A stretch of 64,000 nucleotides of DNA from the NCBI GenBank assembly GCA_002841315.1, contig PHEW01000001.1:434001-498000 (forward strand), read 5' to 3'. The position numbers were made by a program, and so were the translations under genes. The first letter of the stretch is position 1. The number at the start of each line of letters is the position of its first letter. The notes under the pieces were generated by a model that saw only the letters and a program-made list of their open reading frames with translations, had not been told where the DNA came from and made no database searches. This document shows, one piece after another, positions 51,356-58,710 of the stretch. The DNA is from Actinobacteria bacterium HGW-Actinobacteria-4 (GTDB lineage Bacteria > Actinomycetota > Actinomycetes > Actinomycetales > Demequinaceae).

Positions 51356-51379
51356 CGCGCACCACGTAATCGTGGTGTG
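51356..51379 (+). terminator. Hairpin before the LLM oxidoreductase gene
   Basis: GCGCACCACG (51356-51365), loop TAAT, CGTGGTGTGC (51370-51379): 10 base pairs with one G-U. It ends 8 bases before the ATG at 51388. It may terminate the DUF1611-racemase transcript or control translation of the oxidoreductase, for which no ribosome site is seen. Confidence 0.5.
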
Positions 51380-51387
51380 CTGGACAA

Positions 51388-52356
51388 ATGCCACTAATCG
51401 GATTTCATGCGTCCCATGAGCAGATTGCTCCTCGCCAACTCCTGACCGACGTCAAGCACGCCGAGCAGGCAGGATTCACCGCCGCGATGTGCAGTGACCA
51501 CTTTGCGCCCTGGAGTAGACGGCAGGGCGAGTCCGGGTTCGCGTGGTCGTGGCTAGGTGCCGCACTTGAGGCCACCACCATCCCTCTTGGTGTTGTGAAC
51601 GCCCCGGGCCAGCGCTACCATCCCGCGATCATTGCGCAGGCGATGGGCACTCTTGCCCAGATGTACCCGGGCAGGTTCTGGGCGGCGCTGGGCTCTGGTG
51701 AGAACATCAACGAACACATCACGGGCGATCCTTGGCCTTCCAAAGAGCACCGCAACGAACGGTTGCTCGAAAGCGTCGGTGTTATTCAACGCCTACTCGC
51801 AGGGGAGACCGTGAGCGTCGACGGACACGTCATCGTGGACCGAGCGACGCTGTTCACGAAGCCTTCCACCAAACCAGCCGTGTACGCGGCCGCAGTGAGC
51901 GAGGAGACCGCCGCGTGGAGCGCCCAGTGGGCCGAAGGCATGATCACCGTGGGGATCGACGTGGACGACGTGAAGCGCACGGTGGACGCGTACCGCCAAG
52001 CGGGGGGGAAGGGCCCTACATACTTCCAACTGCATGTCTCGTACGCGCGCTCAGACAGCGAGGCGCTCGCGATCGCGCACGACCAATGGCGCACCCATGT
52101 CTATGAGCCTCCCATGATGTGGGACGTGGACAGTGTCGATGCCTTCGATGCCGCCGGCGAGAATGTCACGCCCGATCAGCTCCATAGCGCGGTGCGAGTG
52201 TCCGCGGACCTGGCGCAACACGCTGCATGGATCGCGGAATACGCGGACCTGGGATTTGACGGCATCATGGTTCACCACGTTGGTCAGCATCAGGCCGAGT
52301 TCATTGATGCCTTTGGCGAGCACGTCCTGCCTCAGGTCGCCGGAGGTCGTCGATGA
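51388..52356 (+). CDS. LLM-class flavin oxidoreductase (TIGR03885-like)
   Basis: 322 residues, luciferase-like TIM barrel. IGFHASHEQIAPRQLLTDVK, then AMCSDHFAPWSRRQGESGFA (conserved His-Phe), LAQMYPGRFWAALGSGENIN and MITVGIDVDDVKRTVDAYR. The sequence follows the family annotated as probable non-F420 flavin-dependent oxidoreductases that often neighbour trehalose-synthase-like GH13 enzymes, exactly the situation here: its stop overlaps the GH13 start (ATGA). Substrate unknown. Confidence 0.86.
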   Translation: MPLIGFHASHEQIAPRQLLTDVKHAEQAGFTAAMCSDHFAPWSRRQGESGFAWSWLGAALEATTIPLGVVNAPGQRYHPAIIAQAMGTLAQMYPGRFWAALGSGENINEHITGDPWPSKEHRNERLLESVGVIQRLLAGETVSVDGHVIVDRATLFTKPSTKPAVYAAAVSEETAAWSAQWAEGMITVGIDVDDVKRTVDAYRQAGGKGPTYFQLHVSYARSDSEALAIAHDQWRTHVYEPPMMWDVDSVDAFDAAGENVTPDQLHSAVRVSADLAQHAAWIAEYADLGFDGIMVHHVGQHQAEFIDAFGEHVLPQVAGGRR

Positions 52357-54008
52357 AGGCCTCACGCACGGCCGACGTCTGGTGGAAGAACGCCATCATC
52401 TACTGCCTGGACGTAGAACGCTACCAAGACTCCAATGGCGACGGCGTCGGTGACTTTGCGGGACTCACTGAGCGGATCGAACACTTGGCGCGCCTGGGAG
52501 TCTCGTGCTTGTGGCTCATGCCGTTCTATCCCTCCCCCAATCGCGACGACGGCTATGACATCACCGACTACTACTCGGTAGATTCCCGTCTTGGGACGCT
52601 AGGCGACTTTGTTGAGACCATGCGCACTGCTCGGTCGCACGGAATCCGAGTCATCGCGGACCTGGTGGTGAACCACACGAGCGATCAGCACCCCTGGTTC
52701 CTCGAGTCAAGGTCGTCCAAGACCAACCCCAAACGCGATTGGTACGTGTGGCGTGATGAGCCGCCCGCTGACCACGCCGAGGGCGTGATGTTTCCCGACG
52801 CGGAAGATAGCCGGTGGACCCGCGACGGTCGCACACGGCAGCACTATCTGCATCACTTCTACTCTCATCAGCCGGACCTCAACCTCGCCAACCCAGAAGT
52901 GCGAGACGAGATCGCGAGGGTGATGGGATTCTGGATGGAGCTTGGGTTGTCAGGGTTCCGTGTAGACGCCGTGCCGTACATGCTTGAAGGTACTGAAGAT
53001 CATGACGAGCCTGAGGTACCCGACCCCCACGACTTCCTCGCGGATTTGCGGGCGTTCATGGTGCGTCGGCGAGGAGACGCCGCGATGTTGGGCGAGGTGA
53101 ATCTCGACTACCCCGAGCTGATGCCGTACTTTGGCGACCAACGCGAAGAGCTCGCGATGTGCTTTGACTTCCCTGGATCGCAGGCACTGTTTCTGGCTCT
53201 CGCGCGGCAACATCCCGGCGCACTTGTCAAAGCCCTGGAGCGCCGGCCTCAGCCTGCAGGAGATGGGCAGTGGGCTGTCTTTCTCCGCAATCACGATGAG
53301 CTGACGCTTGACCAACTGTCGGAGTCTGAGCGTGATGAAGTCTTCGAGGCCTTTGGTGCGGACCCTGAGATGCAGGTGTTTGGCCGCGGGTTGCGTAGGC
53401 GCCTGCCCACCATGATGGGCGGGGACAGACAACGTCTCCGGATGGCCTATAGCTTGCTCTACTCGCTACCGGGCACGCCTGTGCTGTTCTACGGCGAGGA
53501 GATCGGCATGGCCGAGAACCTCGACATTGACGGCAGGATGGCGGTGCGCACGCCCATGCAATGGACTGCGGGCCACAACGCGGGGTTTTCGACCGCCGCA
53601 ACCGATGATTTGGTGGCGTTGCCACCGGACGGCGTATACGGGCCCGCAGAATGCAACGTCGAGGTGCAACTCGAAGACCCCAACTCTCTGCTGTCGTGGA
53701 TCACTTTGTTGATCAGGCGGCGACGCGAACGCTCGGAGTTTGGATGGTGCGAGGTCGCGCTGGTTCCCGCCGACCACGAGGCAGTGTTCGCACACGCGGC
53801 AACCTACCGCGGCTCGACAGTGGTTGCGGTACATAACTTTGCCGACCAGCCGCTCGAAGTGAAGCTTTCTCCCGATGGACTGAAGCCGGGCCTAGAGCTC
53901 TTCGATCAGCTCGTCGAGGGCTCGGGGAACCCCGAACCAGTGACGATCGCGAGTGATGGCACGCTTACCCTTACGCTCGAGCGCTACGGTTGCCGCTGGC
54001 TGTACTGA
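52353..54008 (+). CDS. GH13 alpha-amylase family enzyme (trehalose synthase-like)
   Basis: 551 residues. The GH13 catalytic residues are all present: Asp nucleophile in GFRVDAVPY, Glu acid in MLGEVNLDY, and Asp stabiliser in FLRNHDELTLD. YCLDVERYQDSNGDGVGDF and MPFYPSPNRDDGYDITDYY are close to trehalose synthase and other GH13_16 enzymes. A C-terminal beta domain ends TLTLERYGCRWLY. Possible reactions are maltose-trehalose isomerisation or alpha-glucosyl transfer; with the co-translated LLM oxidoreductase it forms a two-gene unit whose purpose is not established. Confidence 0.9.
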   Translation: MKASRTADVWWKNAIIYCLDVERYQDSNGDGVGDFAGLTERIEHLARLGVSCLWLMPFYPSPNRDDGYDITDYYSVDSRLGTLGDFVETMRTARSHGIRVIADLVVNHTSDQHPWFLESRSSKTNPKRDWYVWRDEPPADHAEGVMFPDAEDSRWTRDGRTRQHYLHHFYSHQPDLNLANPEVRDEIARVMGFWMELGLSGFRVDAVPYMLEGTEDHDEPEVPDPHDFLADLRAFMVRRRGDAAMLGEVNLDYPELMPYFGDQREELAMCFDFPGSQALFLALARQHPGALVKALERRPQPAGDGQWAVFLRNHDELTLDQLSESERDEVFEAFGADPEMQVFGRGLRRRLPTMMGGDRQRLRMAYSLLYSLPGTPVLFYGEEIGMAENLDIDGRMAVRTPMQWTAGHNAGFSTAATDDLVALPPDGVYGPAECNVEVQLEDPNSLLSWITLLIRRRRERSEFGWCEVALVPADHEAVFAHAATYRGSTVVAVHNFADQPLEVKLSPDGLKPGLELFDQLVEGSGNPEPVTIASDGTLTLTLERYGCRWLY

Positions 54009-54078
54009 CCTATGGCCCTGTTGCTGATGCCACTCATTGAGTAGGGTGATCCCGAGAAACAACTGCTGAGGGGCGCGC

Positions 54079-54828
54079 ATGTCACACGACAACCATCCAC
54101 CGTCGGGGAACCCGGGATTCGTTGAAGACCCACGCGAACCCTGGATGAACATGCCCTCGCCAGCCGCATCACCGACGCCGGCTACGCCGGGCTACTCAGT
54201 GCAGCCCACGGTTCCGGCCTCGCTCACTGTGCCCGGACTCGTCAGCACCAAGAAGAACTGGATGGGCGTGGTGTCGCTCGTCTTTGGTGTGCTTGGCGGT
54301 GGGGTGATCGGGCTGGTGCTCGGCATCATGGGCCTCAACGCCGCGAAGAGAGGCGAGGCCACCAATCGCGGGGTCGCGCTCGCGGGTGTCATCATCAACA
54401 GCGTCATCCTTGGCCTCCTTGCGCTGGTCTTCGTGGTCGTTGGCGCCATGGCCGTGGTTGGCCCGCAGCGCACCGACACCCTGAGCGTCGGCTACTGCTT
54501 TGATGAGCCTGATGTCTACATGGAAGACGGCATCGAAGTCGTGGGGGAGTACACCTTGACTCCTTGCGATCAGCCCCACTATGGCGAGGTCTACTACGTC
54601 GGAACGATGACCGACGCGATCTACCCTGGAACGGACGCGGTGGACACTCGCGTCGACCAGATTTGCTACACCCAAGCGGAGTACTGGCTCGACCTCGACA
54701 ATCCGAACGCTCAGTACTACTCGTACTACTACCCCACTGCGCGCGGCTTTGCGGATGGCGCCCGGCAATACGAGTGCTTCGTGTTCGCGGATCACGACAT
54801 CGCGGGCTCCGTCCGCCTCAATCCGTAA
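54079..54828 (+). CDS. DUF4190 plus septum-formation-domain membrane protein
   Basis: 249 residues. A Pro-rich cytoplasmic N-terminus (about 75 residues) is followed by WMGVVSLVFGVLGGGVIGLV and VALAGVIINSVILGLLALVF with the DUF4190 loop GIMGLNAAKRGEATNRG. The extracytoplasmic domain has Cys in SVGYCFDEPD, LTPCDQPHYGEVYYVGT, DQICYTQAEYW and QYECFVFADHD: four conserved Cys and the PCDxPHxxEVY pattern of the Septum_form domain. Likely an envelope or division-associated sensor. ATG follows GAGGGGCG. The next gene is its tandem duplicate. Confidence 0.82.
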   Translation: MSHDNHPPSGNPGFVEDPREPWMNMPSPAASPTPATPGYSVQPTVPASLTVPGLVSTKKNWMGVVSLVFGVLGGGVIGLVLGIMGLNAAKRGEATNRGVALAGVIINSVILGLLALVFVVVGAMAVVGPQRTDTLSVGYCFDEPDVYMEDGIEVVGEYTLTPCDQPHYGEVYYVGTMTDAIYPGTDAVDTRVDQICYTQAEYWLDLDNPNAQYYSYYYPTARGFADGARQYECFVFADHDIAGSVRLNP

Positions 54829-54846
54829 CCACGAGAAGGAGCCGCG

Positions 54847-55608
54847 ATGGTTGGCGACAGCACCCCCAAGGCCGGTACGCCAGGCTTCGTTGACGAACCA
54901 CGTGCATCGTGGATGAAGGTTCCGGCGATTGCGGGACCCGCGAAGCCATCGGGTTCGCCACTGCCGCCCATCGGCTCCCAGCCGGCGCTTCCGCCACCGC
55001 CCATCGGTGAGACTCCACCGCAGGAGAGCGACACTCTCAACTGGCTGGGCGGGGTCTCGCTGAGGTTGGTGTTCTTTGGGGGATTGCCAGGATTGATTTC
55101 GGGGCTGCTTGGCCTCTGGGCGGTCAAGAAGGGCAAGGCGACCAACCGCGGCGAGGCGGTCGTGGGCGTGGTGATGAATGGGTTGGTCTTTGGCCTCCTT
55201 GCCATCGCGATTGGGGCCAGTGTCCTTCCCGGAGTGTTTGGCCCGGAGCGCACCGAGGAACTGAGTCTCGGAGACTGCTTCGACGAACCTGAGGTAGTCA
55301 CGCAATCAGGTACCGACGTTGTCGAAATGTTCACCTTGAGGTCCTGCGACGAACCGCACTTTGGGGAGGTCTACTACGTAGGGACGCTCACCGACACGGC
55401 GTACCCGCGTGCCGATGAGGTTGCGGTGCGCATCGACGAACAGTGCTACATGCGTGCGGAAACCCACCTTGACCTCAACAACGCCGACGCCACCTACTAC
55501 TCCTTCTACTACCCAACGCGCCAGGGCTTTGCCGCCGGCCAAAGAAGTTACGAGTGCTTTGTCTACGCCGACCAGGACATCGTGGGCTCGGTTCGACCCA
55601 CAGGGTGA
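54847..55608 (+). CDS. DUF4190 plus septum-formation-domain membrane protein (tandem copy)
   Basis: 253 residues, paralogue of the preceding gene and 18 bases after it. Same layout: Pro-rich tail (PPIGSQPALPPPPIGETPP), a helix pair around LWAVKKGKATNRGEAVVG, then the outer domain with LSLGDCFDEPEV, LRSCDEPHFGEVYYVGTLTD, DEQCYMRAETH and SYECFVYADQD. The cysteine spacing matches the first copy, so the fold is retained; the N-terminal regions have diverged. AAGGAG precedes the ATG. Confidence 0.82.
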   Translation: MVGDSTPKAGTPGFVDEPRASWMKVPAIAGPAKPSGSPLPPIGSQPALPPPPIGETPPQESDTLNWLGGVSLRLVFFGGLPGLISGLLGLWAVKKGKATNRGEAVVGVVMNGLVFGLLAIAIGASVLPGVFGPERTEELSLGDCFDEPEVVTQSGTDVVEMFTLRSCDEPHFGEVYYVGTLTDTAYPRADEVAVRIDEQCYMRAETHLDLNNADATYYSFYYPTRQGFAAGQRSYECFVYADQDIVGSVRPTG

Positions 55609-55663
55609 GGACTGCACCCGCGAATAGAAACCAATCCGTCGACGTTCCATCCCCGAACAAGGG

Positions 55664-55684
55664 GTGGCGCGGTGGTCGCGCCAC
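55664..55684 (+). terminator. Hairpin after the tandem septum-formation genes
   Basis: GTGGCGCG (55664-55671), loop GTGGT, CGCGCCAC (55677-55684): a perfect 8-base-pair stem, 56 bases after the stop and 21 bases before the next ATG at 55705. Terminator, or 5' element of the next gene. Confidence 0.55.
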
Positions 55685-55704
55685 TGACTACTGAGGGGTA
55701 GCTC

Positions 55705-56298
55705 ATGACAAACGACCAAGACGGACGCGACATCAAGATGGACAGTCATGGGGCGATGACGCTCCGTGGTGCGATGGGGGGTCTCGTCGCGGGCACCCTG
55801 TTCGGAGTCCTACAAATGTGGTACCTTGCCGACGCCGGCTTGCCTGCGAACACGATCATTCACATGATCGCCACCATCGTGCAGCCTGATGAGGCCTTCT
55901 ATGCGGGTGAAACCAGCCTCGCCGTGGGATGGGCGGTACACATCTCCCTCTCTCTCATCTACGGCGCGTTCATTGGTCTGATCGCCACCGAACTGAAGTC
56001 CAACGTCACCCGGGTGTCCATGACCGCCTTCTACGGCCTGTGCATCTTCATCTTCAACTTCTTGGTGCTGGCGCCCAACTTCTATCCCGTCTTTGAGGCC
56101 GCGAACATCCCGTTTGAGGCCACGGTGCACGTGGTGTACGGGACGCTCATCGCGCCGTTCATTGTGCTGTGGAAGGGTCGCGCCAAAGAGGACCCGCCGG
56201 TTGCCCCCATCGTGAGGCAGTGGCAGGCCAACGGCGCCCCCGTCAGTCAGGAGCCAGCGCACGTGGGCACGGGCTTCAACCCCGTGAACATGCGCTAA
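55705..56298 (+). CDS. Four-helix membrane protein, unknown
   Basis: 197 residues. Four hydrophobic segments: RGAMGGLVAGTLFGVLQMWY, LAVGWAVHISLSLIYGAFIG, MTAFYGLCIFIFNFLVLAPN, and ATVHVVYGTLIAPFIVLW, with a cytoplasmic Pro-rich tail. No family recognised; the Gly-rich first helix and His in the second and fourth are noticeable. TGAGGGGTAG precedes the ATG. It ends convergently with, and overlapping, the ABC ATPase stop. Confidence 0.65.
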   Translation: MTNDQDGRDIKMDSHGAMTLRGAMGGLVAGTLFGVLQMWYLADAGLPANTIIHMIATIVQPDEAFYAGETSLAVGWAVHISLSLIYGAFIGLIATELKSNVTRVSMTAFYGLCIFIFNFLVLAPNFYPVFEAANIPFEATVHVVYGTLIAPFIVLWKGRAKEDPPVAPIVRQWQANGAPVSQEPAHVGTGFNPVNMR

Positions 56299-56885
56299 CG
56301 CGTCATCGTCACCGCGCGCGTGCCGAGCGCTTCGGCCTCGGCACGCGAGTGAGTGATCAGCAGGGCAGTCCGCCCACCGAGTTGCTCACGCAGGTAGGCC
56401 ATGATGATCGGCTTTGCGTCGGCATCGATTCCGGTGCACGGCTCGTCCAACACCACGAGGTCGGCGGGCCCCGCGAGTGCCCTGACAACGGCGACCCGGC
56501 GCCGCTGCCCTCCGGAGAGCGAACTCACTGGCTTGTCCCACTCGTCGGTGGCCAGGCCCACTCGTTGCAGGTGGTCACCGGCTGACGGCCAGTCTGCCCG
56601 ATCGAGCATCAACCGCACGTTGCCCACCGCGCTGAGGTGGCCACACAGCCGGTCCTCCTGGAAGACTGCCCCGCGACGTCGGCCGCTGATTCCTGTCACC
56701 GAGCCCTCGTCAGGGGTGTCGAGCCCCAGCACCAGCCGTGCGACCGTGGTCTTGCCACATCCATTCGGGCCCGTAAGCGCGACCGTCTCGCCAGCCGCGA
56801 TCTCCACGTCGAGTCCCCGGAACACCCACGTGTCTCCGTAGCGCCGCCCCACGCCGCGCAAGGTCACGCCACTAGCGGCGCTCAT
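56295..56885 (-). CDS. ABC transporter ATP-binding protein (SsuB/TauB-like)
   Basis: 196 residues, a short ATPase. Walker A LTGPNGCGKTTVARL, Q-loop AVFQEDRL, signature SSLSGGQRRRVAV, Walker B LVVLDEPCTGID and H-loop LLITHSRAEAE are all intact. The ATG overlaps the permease stop (ATGA). Third transporter gene of the hydrogenase operon; the short chain lacks the long C-terminal domain of many members, as expected for nitrate/sulphonate/thiamine-like importers. Confidence 0.9.
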   Translation of the reverse strand: MSAASGVTLRGVGRRYGDTWVFRGLDVEIAAGETVALTGPNGCGKTTVARLVLGLDTPDEGSVTGISGRRRGAVFQEDRLCGHLSAVGNVRLMLDRADWPSAGDHLQRVGLATDEWDKPVSSLSGGQRRRVAVVRALAGPADLVVLDEPCTGIDADAKPIIMAYLREQLGGRTALLITHSRAEAEALGTRAVTMTR

Positions 56886-57673
56886 GTCAATGCTCCCGTC
56901 ATACGCCGCTCGCCGCGCGCCAGCGCCCACAGCGCAACCTTCTCGCACGCGACGCTCAGGCCCACAATCACAACCGTCCAGGCGAACAGGCTGGCCGAAT
57001 CGAGGAAGATCTTGGATTGGTAGAGCTGGCCGCCGATGCTGCCGCTGGCGACGCCGATGACCTCGGCTGCGACGCCGCTCTTCCAGGCGAGGCCAACGCC
57101 GGTACGGCTGGCTGCGACAAAGAACGGCATCACGGATGGAACGTCGATCGCTCGGATGCGCCGCCACAGCGGTACCCCGAACACGGTTGCGGCCTCGAGA
57201 AGTTGACGGTCTCGATTGCGCACGCCGCCTAGGACTGCCGTGTACATCACCGGCAACACCATCAGGAAGCTCGTGATAGCCGCAAGCCAGGCCGCGTCCG
57301 CCCACAACAGCACCAGGATGATGAAACTGACCACGGGAACGCTCCGGATCGTCACGATCAGTGGTGCGAGGAGTACCTCGATCCAGCGATAGCGTCCGGC
57401 CAGCGCAGCTGCGATGGTGCCGGCCACGGCAGCGGCAGTGAAGCCCACGGCAATGCGCAACAGCGATGTTCCTGCAGTGGACCAGAATTCTGCCGTCGCC
57501 GCGAGTTCTGTGAGCCGGACCACCACCTGCCACGGGGGCGCAAGGAGGAAGTCGCGTCCCACGACAGCCGCGGCGACGTGCCAGACGGCTAACCAGAACA
57601 GCACGGCTAGGGCCACCGGCCCGAAAGCGCGCCGGCGCACCAGGGGAGTCCTAGTCGGAGTAGTAGAAGTCAT
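56882..57673 (-). CDS. ABC transporter permease (SsuC/TauC-like)
   Basis: 263 residues, six spans. The EAA loop is recognisable as EAATVFGVPLWRRIRAIDVPS followed by the helix; VTIRSVPVVSFIILVLLW upstream and GLAWKSGVAAEVIG after it are typical of the nitrate/taurine/sulphonate permease family. ATG 57673 is used, overlapping the end of the binding protein gene by 23 bases; an earlier in-frame start would add an unrelated N-terminus. Works with the ATPase and lipoprotein of the same operon. Confidence 0.88.
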   Translation of the reverse strand: MTSTTPTRTPLVRRRAFGPVALAVLFWLAVWHVAAAVVGRDFLLAPPWQVVVRLTELAATAEFWSTAGTSLLRIAVGFTAAAVAGTIAAALAGRYRWIEVLLAPLIVTIRSVPVVSFIILVLLWADAAWLAAITSFLMVLPVMYTAVLGGVRNRDRQLLEAATVFGVPLWRRIRAIDVPSVMPFFVAASRTGVGLAWKSGVAAEVIGVASGSIGGQLYQSKIFLDSASLFAWTVVIVGLSVACEKVALWALARGERRMTGALT

Positions 57674-58682
57674 CTCCGGGCACGCTTCCTCCCACCGACT
57701 CGGGGTCTGCGGCGTGCAGCACGCCAAGGTAGCCCTCGAGCATGCGCCGCATCTGGGCGCCGTCAATGTAGACAATATTGCACGCCGGGATGGCAGTCTC
57801 CGCTATTGCGGCATTGGGCGCGATCCCGACCGCGACGATCAGGGGCGCAGCGTTGGTGGGCAAGGTGTTGACGAACTCCGTGGAAGCGCGGTAGTCCGCC
57901 AAGAACTGGGTGACAACGGCGGGATGCTCGGCGGCGAAAGCACGGCGAACCACAACTACGCCCGTGACGAGCTGGGAGTCGGTCGCGACGGCATCCCACT
58001 CCTCGGTGAGGTCGAGCGCCACGCGCACGTCCGGGTTCGCCCCCATGAGCACCGTGACGTACGGCTGCGGGAGAACTCCGATCGCGGCTGGATCGGCGGC
58101 GAGCACCGCCGCGACTTCGGTCGCTTCGCTCTTGAACTCCACCGTGACGTCCACACCAGGTGTGAGTCCGTTCTCGCTCAGCAAGTAATTCAGCACGTGC
58201 TCCGGCGTGGTGCCTTTGCCCGTGCTGTAAATGGTGCGACCGCGCAGGTCTTCCATCGAGTTGATGGCTTCCCCGGTCTCGACGATGGTGAGGACGCCCA
58301 GGGTGTTGATCGCGAGCACCTCGATCTGCGCGTCAGTTCCCACGGTTCGCTGATACAACACAGCCGCGAGGTTCGCGGGAATCAACGCGATGTCTAGGTT
58401 GCCCTGCACCATGAGCGGCACCACTTGATCCGCCGTGCCGTAGACCTCCACCTCGTAGTCGTGCACCGCAAGGCCACGGTCGGCCTGATCCATGAGCCCC
58501 ACAAGGCCCATGGTGGTGGGTCCCTTGAGTGAGCCGATGCGCACGGTCTGGGGTGTGACATCGGCCGATGCTGTCGGGGCTGGCTGTGTGGGCGTGGGCG
58601 TGGCAGATGGCGCGGCGGCGGCACACCCCGTGAGCACCGCTACGAACAACGCAATGCTCGCCATCGAGATGGTGTGCTTCAT
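57651..58682 (-). CDS. ABC transporter substrate-binding lipoprotein (NMT1/SsuA-like)
   Basis: 343 residues. Signal peptide with lipobox VLTGC, a Pro/Thr/Ala linker, then a type II periplasmic-binding fold: VRIGSLKGPTTMGLVGLMDQ, DQVVPLMVQGNLDIALIPAN, LRGRTIYSTGKGTTPEHVLN, IGVLPQPYVTVLMG. The sequence resembles the NMT1/SsuA group that binds sulphonates, pyrimidines or aromatic acids. ATG 58682 has GAGGAG upstream; earlier codons in the frame are spurious. It begins 28 bases after the hydrogenase stop, so the transporter is encoded in the same transcript. Confidence 0.88.
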   Translation of the reverse strand: MKHTISMASIALFVAVLTGCAAAAPSATPTPTQPAPTASADVTPQTVRIGSLKGPTTMGLVGLMDQADRGLAVHDYEVEVYGTADQVVPLMVQGNLDIALIPANLAAVLYQRTVGTDAQIEVLAINTLGVLTIVETGEAINSMEDLRGRTIYSTGKGTTPEHVLNYLLSENGLTPGVDVTVEFKSEATEVAAVLAADPAAIGVLPQPYVTVLMGANPDVRVALDLTEEWDAVATDSQLVTGVVVVRRAFAAEHPAVVTQFLADYRASTEFVNTLPTNAAPLIVAVGIAPNAAIAETAIPACNIVYIDGAQMRRMLEGYLGVLHAADPESVGGSVPGDDFYYSD

Positions 58683-58710
58683 GGGGACTCTCCTCGGTTG
58701 CGGGGTGGGC

